Assembly (NCBI RefSeq): GCF_022668875.1
Contig: NZ_JAKGCR010000002.1
Span: 339,843-403,842 of the forward strand
Length of the DNA: 64,000 bases
Direction of reading: 5' to 3'
Origin: Domibacillus sp. PGB-M46
Lineage (GTDB): Bacteria; Bacillota; Bacilli; Bacillales; Domibacillaceae
How positions within the stretch are numbered: the stretch's first letter is position 1; every line of letters begins with the position of its first letter. Below, piece after piece: positions 46,588 through 54,868 of the stretch. A program made the translations under genes and the position numbers. The notes beneath the pieces were generated by a model. That model was not told the origin of the DNA. It saw nothing but the letters and a program-made list of their open reading frames with translations, and ran no database searches.

Positions 46588-47004
46588 ATGCAAAAAAAAG
46601 AAAACCTGCTTTTCACCGCATGGGCTGCTTCATTTACAGCCATGCTAGGCAGTCTTTATTTCTCGGAAATTGCCGGCTATGAACCTTGTGAACTTTGCTG
46701 GTATCAGCGTATTTTGATGTACCCTCTCGTATTAATTCTTGGGATTGCAATCGCCAAAAGGGACACGAAAGCCGCTGTTTATTCGCTCGCGATGTCTGGT
46801 ATTGGCGGTCTTATTTCCCTTTACCATTATGGCATTCAAAAAATCGATTTTTTATCGGATGCTGCTCCTGCCTGCGGCCGGGTGCCGTGCACAGGGATGT
46901 ATATCAACTGGTTAGGGTTCGTTACCATCCCGTTTCTCGCGCTGACTGCATTTACGATTATTTTCGTGGCGAGCTTGATGATTATAAAAAGAAAAGGGGC
47001 GTAA
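46588..47004 (+). CDS. bdbC: disulfide oxidoreductase BdbC (DsbB family)
   Basis: A 138-residue protein with four membrane helices and two cysteine pairs: CELC in YEPCELCWYQRILMYP (about residue 34) and ACGRVPC in the second extracellular loop (about residue 95). It reoxidises an extracytoplasmic thiol oxidase using quinone. The ATG at 46588 with GGGCGGGGATCTC upstream gives the normal family length. Followed by a thioredoxin-fold gene four bases after its stop codon, its likely redox partner. Confidence 0.92.
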   Translation: MQKKENLLFTAWAASFTAMLGSLYFSEIAGYEPCELCWYQRILMYPLVLILGIAIAKRDTKAAVYSLAMSGIGGLISLYHYGIQKIDFLSDAAPACGRVPCTGMYINWLGFVTIPFLALTAFTIIFVASLMIIKRKGA

Positions 47005-47008
47005 ATCA

Positions 47009-47485
47009 TTGAAGAAAGTGATTATTTTTGCGGTAGTTCTCGTTGCTGTTTTTGGCGCGATTGCCTTTGTAACGCAATATCAAAAAGAAGAAGCATCGAA
47101 AGGAAATCCATATGGAAAGGATGACCTTCAGACTGAAACGGTCAAGCAGCTGGATGATCCGAACTACCAAAATATTATCCTGCCTGATGACCTTGAACAA
47201 AAATTAGAGGACGGCGAAGATGCGGTTGTTTATTTTTACAGCCCGACCTGCCCACACTGCCAGGAAACCACGCCTGTTTTAATGCCCATTGCGGATGATG
47301 AAAATGTTGAAGTACTTCAGTATAATCTGCTTGAATTTGAACAAGGCTGGACAGACTATGGGATTGAATATACACCGACACTTGTTTATTTTGAAAACGG
47401 GGTAGAAAAAGACCGCCTTGTCGGCAGCCAGCCGGAAGCGGAATGGACTGCGTTTTTAAACCAGACAAAAGAAAATAACCAATAA
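47009..47485 (+). CDS. membrane-anchored thioredoxin-like protein
   Basis: A 158-residue protein: N-terminal signal anchor (about 4-21), then a thioredoxin fold with the active site YSPTCPHCQETTPVL (CPHC, DsbA-type dipeptide) and the cis-proline region EYTPTLVYFENG. It lacks the helical insertion of BdbD/DsbA (which are about 200-220 residues). Starts at TTG 47009, nine bases after AAAAGGGG. Translationally linked to bdbC, so most likely the oxidant passing disulfides to secreted proteins; it could also act as a reductant. Confidence 0.85.
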   Translation: MKKVIIFAVVLVAVFGAIAFVTQYQKEEASKGNPYGKDDLQTETVKQLDDPNYQNIILPDDLEQKLEDGEDAVVYFYSPTCPHCQETTPVLMPIADDENVEVLQYNLLEFEQGWTDYGIEYTPTLVYFENGVEKDRLVGSQPEAEWTAFLNQTKENNQ

Positions 47486-47527
47486 AAAAAGCGGCCTTCC
47501 CTAAATGGGAAAGCCGTTTTTTATTTT
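47484..47527. terminator. terminator between the thioredoxin-like gene and yhcU
   Basis: GCGGCCTTCCC paired with GGGAAAGCCGT with a small mismatch, followed by TTTTTTATTTTG on the plus strand. Confidence 0.8.
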
Positions 47528-47880
47528 GGAAAAGTCGTCCGCTTCTGTTCAATAAAAAAGGACAGCGGAAATGGAAAAGAAATCTGATAACTTTGTAATG
47601 TATGAATACTTTCCGTAAATAATGCTTCATATTGAGTAGAAAGAGATGAGGTTTCTAGGATGGAAATAATCGTATTGAGTGCTGTGATTACACATGAAGC
47701 ATCGTGCAGCGATTCTACTTGTTCAAGTTGTTTATCATCCAGTGAAAAAAGTTTTTCTTCTTCGATCTTTTCAATAAGATCAGACTGAATGTAACGTGGA
47801 AATACCTGTTTCGACAAATAAGAGCACAATGTTTTAATTTTCTCTTCTTGTTCAATGGTTGAAGACATAAGTATGGACAT
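47521..47880 (-). CDS. yhcU: YhcU-like protein (DUF5365)
   Basis: A 119-residue soluble, mostly helical protein; start at ATG 47880 with AAAGGTGG nine bases upstream. It resembles YhcU of B. subtilis and is adjacent to a yhcT-like gene, as there. No motif suggests a function. Divergent from the pseudouridine synthase gene. Confidence 0.7.
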   Translation of the reverse strand: MSILMSSTIEQEEKIKTLCSYLSKQVFPRYIQSDLIEKIEEEKLFSLDDKQLEQVESLHDASCVITALNTIISILETSSLSTQYEALFTESIHTLQSYQISFPFPLSFFIEQKRTTFPK

Positions 47881-47972
47881 GGTTTGCAGCCACCTTTAGT
47901 TGCAGTCTCCTACCAGGATACCATACAATTCTCAGAGAGAAAATAACTATTTATTAGAAAAGGATGAACTTC

Positions 47973-48881
47973 ATGCATACAATTCGACAAAATCAGCACT
48001 GGGTAATGTATATAAATGCAGAGCTGGATGGTTCAACCATTGAAGCGATTCTTTCAGAAAAATGGCAGCTTCCGAAAAAAATGATTCATTTATGGCGAAT
48101 GGACCGTTCTATTCTTTTGAATGGACAGCCTGGAAATTGGCGGCAGCCACTTGAGCAGGGCAGCTCGGTAGCCTTTCCTTTTTTCAAACCCGGTTCATTC
48201 GGCGCTGAACCTGTGCCTCCCTCGCCTTCCATTTTATACGAGGATGATCATTTGGTGGTTGCGGATAAACCGGCCGGAATAAAGACCCATCCAAATGACC
48301 CCGGTGAACGCCATACGCTGCTCAACGGTGTAAGCTATCATATGTCAGTGAAAGGAGACTCTCTTCCTGTACGGCATGTCCACCGCCTCGATGAAGGAAC
48401 AAGCGGAGCTGTTTTGTTTTCAAAACATGAAGCGGCTTATGCTGTGCTCTCCCGCCTGCTCGAGCAAAAAGAAATTTTTCGCACATACTATGCAGTAGTG
48501 GACGGGCCTGTGGCAAAAAAAAGCGGCACGATAAAAAAAGCAATTGGAAAAGATCGCCATCATCCGACAAGACGGCGGATTTCTCCGAACGGCCAGGTAG
48601 CGGTTACTCATTTTGAACGGGTGGCCGTGCAGGATGGCCGCTCCTTGTTAAAGTGCCGGCTCGAAACAGGCCGCACTCACCAAATTCGTGTCCATTTGTC
48701 CTCGATCGGCCATCCGATTTCTGGAGATGCATTGTACGGCGGAAGCGGGATTTCTCCCCATCCACTGCTGCATGCGGCAAAATTAACAATTCCTCACCCA
48801 TTTGTAAATGATTGCGTAACCGTATCGGCTCCTGTGCCGGATTCAATAAAAAAGCTTTTTTTAACGACATATTTCGAGTAA
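47973..48881 (+). CDS. yhcT: RluA-family pseudouridine synthase (YhcT-like)
   Basis: A 302-residue enzyme. Catalytic aspartate is in VHRLDEGTSGAVLFSK, and other RluA signatures are YEDDHLVVADKPAGIKTHP and ETGRTHQIRVHLSSIGHPISGD. It isomerises uridine in rRNA or tRNA; the target position is not predictable. The second ATG (47973) is used because AAAAGG abuts the first one (47964) and is correctly spaced to the second. Divergent from yhcU. Confidence 0.9.
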   Translation: MHTIRQNQHWVMYINAELDGSTIEAILSEKWQLPKKMIHLWRMDRSILLNGQPGNWRQPLEQGSSVAFPFFKPGSFGAEPVPPSPSILYEDDHLVVADKPAGIKTHPNDPGERHTLLNGVSYHMSVKGDSLPVRHVHRLDEGTSGAVLFSKHEAAYAVLSRLLEQKEIFRTYYAVVDGPVAKKSGTIKKAIGKDRHHPTRRRISPNGQVAVTHFERVAVQDGRSLLKCRLETGRTHQIRVHLSSIGHPISGDALYGGSGISPHPLLHAAKLTIPHPFVNDCVTVSAPVPDSIKKLFLTTYFE

Positions 48882-48928
48882 AATGGGAAAGTTGAGATTA
48901 TTTTTAACTATTTCAGGAGGTTGTGAAC

Positions 48929-49546
48929 GTGTTTAAACAGAAAAAAGATAAATTTTCAATGCTGCTTGAATCTATTGCGTTAAATTTAAAAGAAGGTGCA
49001 GACTATTTCGCTGAATATAAGCTGAAAAATGCTGGAGATTTAAAAATCTTTTCAGATGAAATGAAACGCTTCGAAACAAAAGGCGATGACCTTATGCATG
49101 AAGTGATTAAAGAATTGAACCACACTTTCATCACACCAATTGAACGTGAGGACATTCTAGCGTTGGCAATGAGCATGGATGATGTGATGGACGGGCTTGA
49201 AGCAACTGCCGCTATGTTTGAAATGTACTCTGTCATTAATGCAGACGAATACATGCTGAAATTCGTCGATGCGCTTCGTTCTTGCGCAGAGGAAATTGTC
49301 TCGGCTGTTGAACTGCTTACTGTTAAAAAACTGCAGGTGATCCGCACCCATGCTATTAAAATCAAGGAATACGAAACGGTTTGTGACGGAATTCTTCGCC
49401 AATCGATCAAACATATTTTTACAATCGAGAAAGATCCGATCCGCTTGATTAAGATGAAAGAAATTTACGAAAACCTTGAAGAAGTTGCGGACTATTGCCA
49501 AGACGTCGCGAATACACTTGAAACCATTATTATGAAAAACGCATAA
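48929..49546 (+). CDS. DUF47/PhoU-like phosphate transport accessory protein
   Basis: A 205-residue helical protein of the DUF47 family (PhoU-like four-helix bundles): FAEYKLKNAGDLKIFSDEM, ETKGDDLMHEVIKELNHTFITPIEREDILAL with a metal-binding EXXXD-type pattern, and MDDVMDGLEATAAMFEMY. It regulates the Pit transporter encoded 13 bases downstream. GTG 48929 lies eight bases after AGGAGG; another GTG two codons earlier is too close. Corresponds to YkaA in B. subtilis. Confidence 0.9.
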   Translation: MFKQKKDKFSMLLESIALNLKEGADYFAEYKLKNAGDLKIFSDEMKRFETKGDDLMHEVIKELNHTFITPIEREDILALAMSMDDVMDGLEATAAMFEMYSVINADEYMLKFVDALRSCAEEIVSAVELLTVKKLQVIRTHAIKIKEYETVCDGILRQSIKHIFTIEKDPIRLIKMKEIYENLEEVADYCQDVANTLETIIMKNA

Positions 49547-49559
49547 GGGGTCTTGACCG

Positions 49560-50558
49560 TTGGATACATTATTTCTTATTACTATTTTGATTGTTATTTT
49601 AGCGCTTGGGTTTGATTTTATTAACGGATTCCATGATACAGCTAACTCGATTGCAACAGCTGTATCAACAAAAGCCCTTACGCCGCGGCGCGCTATTATA
49701 CTAGCCGCTTTTATGAACTTTTTGGGCGCCATGACATTCACCGGCGTAGCAAAAACAATTACAAAAGATATTGTTGATCCATTTATGCTTGAAAACGGGC
49801 TCGTTGTCATTATGGCCGCGTTGATTGCCGCTATTTTTTGGAACCTGCTTACCTGGTACTACGGTATTCCGAGCAGCTCATCTCATGCCCTAATCGGCTC
49901 TATTGCTGGAGCGGCTATTGCAGCAGCCGGGTTCCAGGCGTTAAATTACGGCGGCTTTTTCAAAATTCTTCAAGCGCTTATTATCTCACCGCTGCTTGCT
50001 TTTGCGATCGGCTTTATCGTGTATAGTATTTTTAAAGTCGTGTTTAAAAACAATAATTTGGCGAAAACAAACCGGAATTTCCGGCTGTTTCAAATTGCGA
50101 CCGCTGCTCTGCAGGCTTATACACACGGGACGAATGATGCACAGAAAGCGATGGGGATTATTACAATGGCATTAATTGCTGGTAACTACCAGCAGTCAAC
50201 AGACATTCAAACATGGGTACAGGTTTCCTGTGCGCTGGCAATGGGGCTTGGCACGTCAGTCGGCGGATGGAAAATTATTAAAACCGTTGGCGGAAAGATT
50301 ATGAAAATCCGTCCAGTCAACGGTGTAGCGGCCGACCTCTCATCTGCAATGATCATTTTTGGCGCCACAATGATTCATTTGCCGGTCAGCACAACCCATG
50401 TGATCTCTTCTTCTATTCTTGGTGTTGGTACTGCCCACCGTGTCAAAGGAGTTAAATGGGATACTGCTCAGCGCATGCTAATCACCTGGGTCATCACACT
50501 GCCGATAACTGCTACTATCGCAGCCATCAGCTACTATATACTGAATATCTTTCTCTAA
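49560..50558 (+). CDS. pit: low-affinity inorganic phosphate transporter Pit
   Basis: A 332-residue PiT-family transporter with about ten membrane helices. Both duplicated signatures occur: GFDFINGFHDTANSIATAVST at the N-terminus and AYTHGTNDAQKAMGIITMAL in the second half, also WYYGIPSSSSHALIGS and VSTTHVISSSILG. It imports metal-phosphate with protons. TTG start at 49560 with AAGGGG upstream. Operon with the DUF47 protein, the usual pairing. Confidence 0.95.
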   Translation: MDTLFLITILIVILALGFDFINGFHDTANSIATAVSTKALTPRRAIILAAFMNFLGAMTFTGVAKTITKDIVDPFMLENGLVVIMAALIAAIFWNLLTWYYGIPSSSSHALIGSIAGAAIAAAGFQALNYGGFFKILQALIISPLLAFAIGFIVYSIFKVVFKNNNLAKTNRNFRLFQIATAALQAYTHGTNDAQKAMGIITMALIAGNYQQSTDIQTWVQVSCALAMGLGTSVGGWKIIKTVGGKIMKIRPVNGVAADLSSAMIIFGATMIHLPVSTTHVISSSILGVGTAHRVKGVKWDTAQRMLITWVITLPITATIAAISYYILNIFL

Positions 50559-50590
50559 GCTGAACCAATTTTTGGTTCAGCTTTTTTTAT
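50558..50590 (+). terminator. terminator of pit
   Basis: GCTGAACCAA/TTGGTTCAGC stem followed by TTTTTTTAT. Confidence 0.92.
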
Positions 50591-50723
50591 ACAAAATCCG
50601 ATTTCTTGACGAATGAACATATATTGATTAAAGTGAAAAGCGAATATCACTTACGAAAAGTAATAGACGAACCATTTTTTCGCTTTTATGGCGAAAAATG
50701 ACGATATAGGGGGATTTTTGTTT

Positions 50724-51335
50724 ATGTCAGATTTTTTTGAAGTAGCCCTTGGCCGCCGTTCGGTAAAGGTATACGATCCGAATGCACGTATATCAGAGGA
50801 AGAGTTAACAGAATTGCTTCAAGTAGCAGGACGGGCACCATCTGCGTGGAATTTACAGCAATGGCACTTCCTTGTTTTTCACGGAAAAGACGTGCAGAAA
50901 AAATTATTGCCAATCGCCTACAATCAGCAGCAGATTGTGGATGCCTCTGCTGTTATTTGCATTATGGGTGATTTGCAAGGCAATTTAAACGTGGATCCGG
51001 TTTTTGATCCACAGGTTGAAAGCGGCGAAATGACACCTGAGCTAAAAGAAATTTTAGCCGGCCAAATTAACGGAGCTTACAACCGCGCCGAGTACCCGCG
51101 TGACGGGGCCATTTTGAATTCATCGCTGGCTGCAATGCAGTTTATGCTGGCTGCACGGGCAAAAGGATATGACACATGCCCGATTGGCGGCTTCAATGCT
51201 TCCGGGCTGGCAGAAGCGTTTAACGTGCCTGCACGTTACCTGCCAACGATGCTAATTACAGTTGGTAAAGCCCTTCAGGAAGGCCGCCCTACTGACCGTC
51301 TTCCGATCAGCCAGCTGATTACCTACGCAGAATAA
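50724..51335 (+). CDS. nitroreductase-family protein
   Basis: A 203-residue flavoprotein of the nitroreductase family: N-terminal RRSVKVYDPN (FMN phosphate site), APSAWNLQQWHFLVF, and C-terminal MLAARAKGYDTCPIGGFNASGLAEAF with VGKAL. Uses NAD(P)H to reduce nitro compounds or quinones; physiological substrate unknown. ATG 50724 follows AGGGGG by ten bases; a TTG two codons earlier is closer. The leader has an ATTTTTCGC-type hairpin and a partial inverted repeat (ACTTAC/GTAATA), which could be an operator. Single gene. Confidence 0.85.
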   Translation: MSDFFEVALGRRSVKVYDPNARISEEELTELLQVAGRAPSAWNLQQWHFLVFHGKDVQKKLLPIAYNQQQIVDASAVICIMGDLQGNLNVDPVFDPQVESGEMTPELKEILAGQINGAYNRAEYPRDGAILNSSLAAMQFMLAARAKGYDTCPIGGFNASGLAEAFNVPARYLPTMLITVGKALQEGRPTDRLPISQLITYAE

Positions 51336-51374
51336 TTCAAAAAGCCGCTCTCTGCGAGAAGCGGCTTTTTGAAT
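51335..51374. terminator. terminator after the nitroreductase gene
   Basis: TTCAAAAAGCCGCT/AGCGGCTTTTTGAA palindrome with a short CTCTGCGAGA centre. Confidence 0.88.
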
Positions 51375-51380
51375 TGCCTC

Positions 51381-51409
51381 TTGCACCTCCTGCAGAAAAC
51401 GTCTAGTAT
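51381..51409 (+). promoter_or_regulatory. sigma-A promoter of the purine permease gene
   Basis: TTGCAC, 17 bases, TAGTAT, about 35 bases before GGAGG. The leader is too short for a purine riboswitch. Confidence 0.6.
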
Positions 51410-51450
51410 TAACAATGGATTTTAATGCTTGTTTGTGGAGGAATGAAGAA

Positions 51451-52752
51451 ATGTTTAAATTGAATGAACATGGCACGACCGTTAAAACGGAACTGCTTGC
51501 CGGCTTAACAACCTTCCTGACAATGGTCTATATCGTGGTAGTTAACCCGATTATTTTGTCAGATGCCGGTGTCCCATTTGAGCAGGTGTTTACGGCGACA
51601 ATCATTGCAGCGGTTGTCGGAACACTTTGGATGGGCTTGTTCGCCAACTACCCAATTGCGATCGCACCTGGTATGGGAATGAATGCGTATTTCGCTTACT
51701 CAGTTGTCGGGTCGCATGGCGGCATTACGTATGAAACAGCATTTGCAGCTGTTTTTATTTCAGGTCTTCTTTTTGTGATTTTGTCTTTAACGCCACTTCG
51801 CGAAAAGTTGATCGAAGCGATACCCGAAAATTTAAAGCACGGTATTTCTGCAGGCATTGGCTTGTTTATTGCTTTTATTGGGCTTCGTCTAACCGGTATT
51901 ATCGCGGCAGACCCCAGCAACCTCGTTAAACTCGGTGACTTAACAAGCCCCTCCGCTCTTTTGGCTCTGTTCGGTCTTGCAGTCACTATTATTTTAATGG
52001 TACGGGGCATTAATGGTGCACTGTTTATCGGTATGGTTATTACCGGACTTGTGGCCCTTTTTACCGGTCAGCTTTCTTTTAAAGATGGCTTTGTCGGCAT
52101 GCCATCTATGCCAGACGGGCTTATAGCGCTCAATCCTATTACAGCGCTTGGGGATGTAGTGAGTCATGGCTTATATGCAGTTGTGTTTTCGTTTTTACTT
52201 GTGACTCTTTTTGATACAACAGGCACAATGGTTGGCGTTGCCCAGCAGGCCGGCTTGATGAAAGGAAACAAAATGCCTCGGGCGCGTCAAGCGCTTTTGG
52301 CCGATTCTGTAGCTACATCAATCGGTGCGATGGCCGGTACAAGCCCGACGAGTGCTTATATTGAATCGTCTACTGGTGTTGCAGCTGGCGGGAGAACAGG
52401 ACTAACATCTGTTACAGTAGCTGTGCTGTTTATTATAGCTGCTTTTTTTGGACCGCTTGTTTCTGCTGTATCGGGCATATCTGCTATTACAGCTCCGTCG
52501 CTTATTATTGTAGGCTGTTTGATGATGCAGAACGCAGCGAAAATCAACTGGAATGAGCTTGACGAAGCATTTCCTGCGTTTCTTATTATTTTAACGATGC
52601 CGCTGACATCGAGTATTGCGACTGGCATTGCGCTCGGGTTTGTATCGTATCCGCTTGTGAAAATAGCCCGTGGACGCTACAAAGAGATTCATCCTCTTGT
52701 GTATATTTTTGCCGTACTGTTTCTCTACCAGCTTTTATTTTTACCGCACTAA
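51451..52752 (+). CDS. pbuO: NCS2/AzgA-family purine permease (PbuO/PbuG type)
   Basis: A 433-residue transporter with about 12 to 14 membrane helices. Family motifs: TFLTMVYIVVVNPIILSDAG, IAPGMGMNAYFAYSVVG, GIGLFIAFIGLRLTGI, LFDTTGTMVGVA and GTSPTSAYIESSTGVAAGGRT. It imports hypoxanthine, guanine or adenine with protons. ATG 51451 lies nine bases after GGAGG. Because there is no guanine riboswitch upstream, it fits PbuO better than PbuG; the symbol is therefore tentative. Confidence 0.85.
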   Translation: MFKLNEHGTTVKTELLAGLTTFLTMVYIVVVNPIILSDAGVPFEQVFTATIIAAVVGTLWMGLFANYPIAIAPGMGMNAYFAYSVVGSHGGITYETAFAAVFISGLLFVILSLTPLREKLIEAIPENLKHGISAGIGLFIAFIGLRLTGIIAADPSNLVKLGDLTSPSALLALFGLAVTIILMVRGINGALFIGMVITGLVALFTGQLSFKDGFVGMPSMPDGLIALNPITALGDVVSHGLYAVVFSFLLVTLFDTTGTMVGVAQQAGLMKGNKMPRARQALLADSVATSIGAMAGTSPTSAYIESSTGVAAGGRTGLTSVTVAVLFIIAAFFGPLVSAVSGISAITAPSLIIVGCLMMQNAAKINWNELDEAFPAFLIILTMPLTSSIATGIALGFVSYPLVKIARGRYKEIHPLVYIFAVLFLYQLLFLPH

Positions 52753-52789
52753 AAAAATCCGCCCCGGTTACCGGGGCGGATTTTTTATA
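52752..52789. terminator. bidirectional terminator between the purine permease and wrbA
   Basis: AAAAATCCGCCCCGG/CCGGGGCGGATTTTT palindrome with a TTA loop. Confidence 0.93.
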
Positions 52790-53381
52790 AAGAAGACAAA
52801 GCATTCGCAATCGAGACTGTCCGCTTCGCCTGATGCTTTACCGCTGCTTCCACGTTTTCTTTCATGCCATCTCTCCCTACTGACACACTTGTACCATATG
52901 GATTTCCCCCTGCTTCAAACAGGACGGGATCCGTGTATCCGGGAGCAGCGATAATAGCGCCCCAATGGTACATAGTCGTGTATAGCTGAAGAATCGTCTG
53001 TTCCTGTCCGCCATGTGCGTTTTGAGCAGAGGTCATAGCGCTGACAACTTTGTTAGCCAGTTTTCCGGTTGCCCACAGGCCGCCGGTTGAATCGATAAAT
53101 TGCTTGAATTGACCCGGTACATTGCCGTATCTTGTTGGAACGCTGAATACAATGGCATCTGCCCATTCTAAATCATCCAGCGTCACCTCTGGAATATCCT
53201 TTGCTTCTTCTACATGCGCCTTCCAGGCATCATTTTTTTCAATGGCCGACGCGGGTGCCGTTTCTGGAATTTTAAGAACTTTTACATTCGCTCCTGCTTC
53301 TTCTCCCGCTTCTTTCGCCCAGTTCGCCAATTGAAAATTTGTACCGGTCATGCTGTAATAAATTACCGCTAAATTTGTCAT
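52785..53381 (-). CDS. wrbA: NAD(P)H:quinone oxidoreductase WrbA type
   Basis: A 198-residue flavodoxin-like protein: FMN loop VIYYSMTGTNFQLA (about residues 6-19), VFSVPTRYGNVPGQFKQFID and TSAQNAHGGQEQTIL, which are WrbA features. It performs two-electron quinone reduction. AGAGCAAGAG precedes the ATG region. Monocistronic and convergent with the permease gene. Confidence 0.9.
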   Translation of the reverse strand: MTNLAVIYYSMTGTNFQLANWAKEAGEEAGANVKVLKIPETAPASAIEKNDAWKAHVEEAKDIPEVTLDDLEWADAIVFSVPTRYGNVPGQFKQFIDSTGGLWATGKLANKVVSAMTSAQNAHGGQEQTILQLYTTMYHWGAIIAAPGYTDPVLFEAGGNPYGTSVSVGRDGMKENVEAAVKHQAKRTVSIANALSSL

Positions 53382-53452
53382 CTCTTGCTCTCCCCCTCAT
53401 GCGTGGTGTCCTCCTACTGAGTTTGCCCGCTGAAGAAAAAAACAAAACCTTT

Positions 53453-54589
53453 TTATTTATCCGGCTGAAAAAAGTAGGAAAGTGCCGGATAGACGTCTTC
53501 TCTTTTACGAATGACGTAGGATTTAAATAGCGGGTTTTCGACTTTTCGAAAAGCAGACATTAGTGGTGTGGTCCGGTTGTACTGATTTACTTCCCCATAG
53601 CCGAACAGGCGGCAGTGCGGCAGTATTTTTTCGAGTAATGCCACACACTGGGGATTGTCTGAAGCAAGGTTATCGCCATCAGAAAAATGAAATGGATAAA
53701 TGTTATACCGTTCCGGCGAATATTTTTTTTCCATGAGCTCCAGTACCAGCCGGTACGCAGATGAACAAATGGTTCCGCCGCTTTCTCCTTTAGTGAAGAA
53801 ATCATTTTCTTCCATCTGGAGCGCTTCTGTATGATGTGCAATAAATACAATATCAACCGTTGTATATTTTTTTCTTAAAAAACGGGTCATCCAGAAAAAA
53901 AAGCTTCGGGCGATATATTTCTCAAACGGCCCCATGCTTCCGCTCGTATCCATCATCGCGAAAATTACGGCTTTAGACTGAGGCTTTTTCTCTTCGGTAA
54001 AAGAACGAAAACGACGGTCTTCTGGGCGGACAGGGAAAAAAGACATCTCTCCCGCCAGTGCGTTCCGCTTAAAAGCTGCCATTAATGTTTTCTTTTTATC
54101 AATTCGTGCGGTTACACCTGTTTTACGGATGTCATTAATGGTCCAGTCCGTAATAACCGATTCCGCTTTTTCTTTTTCAGCGAGATTTGGCAAGGCCAGC
54201 TCAGAAAACAGGGCATCTTCAATTTCAGCCATGCTGACTTCTGCTTCATAAAAATCCTCCCCGCGCTGGTTTCCTGCTTTTTTGCCCTGGCCGGCCGCAC
54301 TTTTTTCATCACCGCCTGCCCGGGCGATGGCGTCTCCAACTTCTCCTTTTCCCTGTCCGGTATGCTTGGATTTTTCATCGGAATAACGGATTTTATACTC
54401 CTGAAGCGAACGGATCGGCAATTTCACTGTCCGCTTGCCGTCCGACATAATAATTTGCTCTTCAGTCACCATATCGGCTAAATTTTTTTTGATCGCTTCT
54501 TTTACTTTTTGGCGATGGCGTTCCTGGTCATCATAACCTTTTCGGTGGAGTGACCAGTCTTCTTCCGATAAATGATAGGATGTGTCCAT
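53453..54589 (-). CDS. yhbH: DUF444 sporulation protein YhbH
   Basis: A 378-residue protein of the YhbH/YeaH family with a von Willebrand A-like region: [20 protein letters not shown] (MIDAS-type DxSxS near residue 213) and [23 protein letters not shown]-type segment [17 protein letters not shown]. Preceded by a Gly/Lys-rich linker. It acts in the same pathway as PrkA, encoded just upstream; in B. subtilis both are involved in sporulation, and in enterobacteria the homologues YeaG and YeaH form one operon. Here a short plus-strand gene separates the two. Confidence 0.92.
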   Translation of the reverse strand: MDTSYHLSEEDWSLHRKGYDDQERHRQKVKEAIKKNLADMVTEEQIIMSDGKRTVKLPIRSLQEYKIRYSDEKSKHTGQGKGEVGDAIARAGGDEKSAAGQGKKAGNQRGEDFYEAEVSMAEIEDALFSELALPNLAEKEKAESVITDWTINDIRKTGVTARIDKKKTLMAAFKRNALAGEMSFFPVRPEDRRFRSFTEEKKPQSKAVIFAMMDTSGSMGPFEKYIARSFFFWMTRFLRKKYTTVDIVFIAHHTEALQMEENDFFTKGESGGTICSSAYRLVLELMEKKYSPERYNIYPFHFSDGDNLASDNPQCVALLEKILPHCRLFGYGEVNQYNRTTPLMSAFRKVENPLFKSYVIRKREDVYPALSYFFQPDK

Positions 54590-54659
54590 TTCATTTCCTC
54601 CCCAGGTTTTATTCCAATCAAAAAGGGTAAACTAGTATAAAAGAATAACGAGGTGACTC

Positions 54660-54836
54660 ATGATGAATTTAAAGAAGCGTGAAGAACAGCCTATGAATTC
54701 AATGGTCACAAGCTTTGAAGACATGGAAATCCTTGGCCGTCAAATGGAGCGCCAGCGGACAAATGAAGAACTGAAGCAGCATGAGCGACAGCCTGATCCG
54801 ATTCAATTTGACGAATCAACCGATGGAAAACAATAA
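54660..54836 (+). CDS. 58-residue hypothetical protein
   Basis: A short charged protein (MMNLKKREEQPMNSMVTSFE... ending in TDGKQ), predicted mostly helical, no membrane segment, Gln/Glu rich. CGAGGTGACTC precedes the ATG and a strong terminator follows directly, so it appears to be a real transcription unit. It lies between yhbH and prkA on the opposite strand. No family recognised. Confidence 0.65.
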   Translation: MMNLKKREEQPMNSMVTSFEDMEILGRQMERQRTNEELKQHERQPDPIQFDESTDGKQ

Positions 54837-54868
54837 CCCGGCTGCCTGCAACCGGGTTTTTCTTTTGG
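54836..54868. terminator. terminator between the 58-residue ORF and prkA
   Basis: AACCCGG/CCGGGTT stem, 9-base loop, then TTTTCTTTT on the plus strand. Confidence 0.82.

Noticed and set aside
51336..51450. Purine riboswitch before the purine permease
   Set aside because: The leader is too short and none of the conserved G-box blocks is present; only a terminator and a promoter were found.
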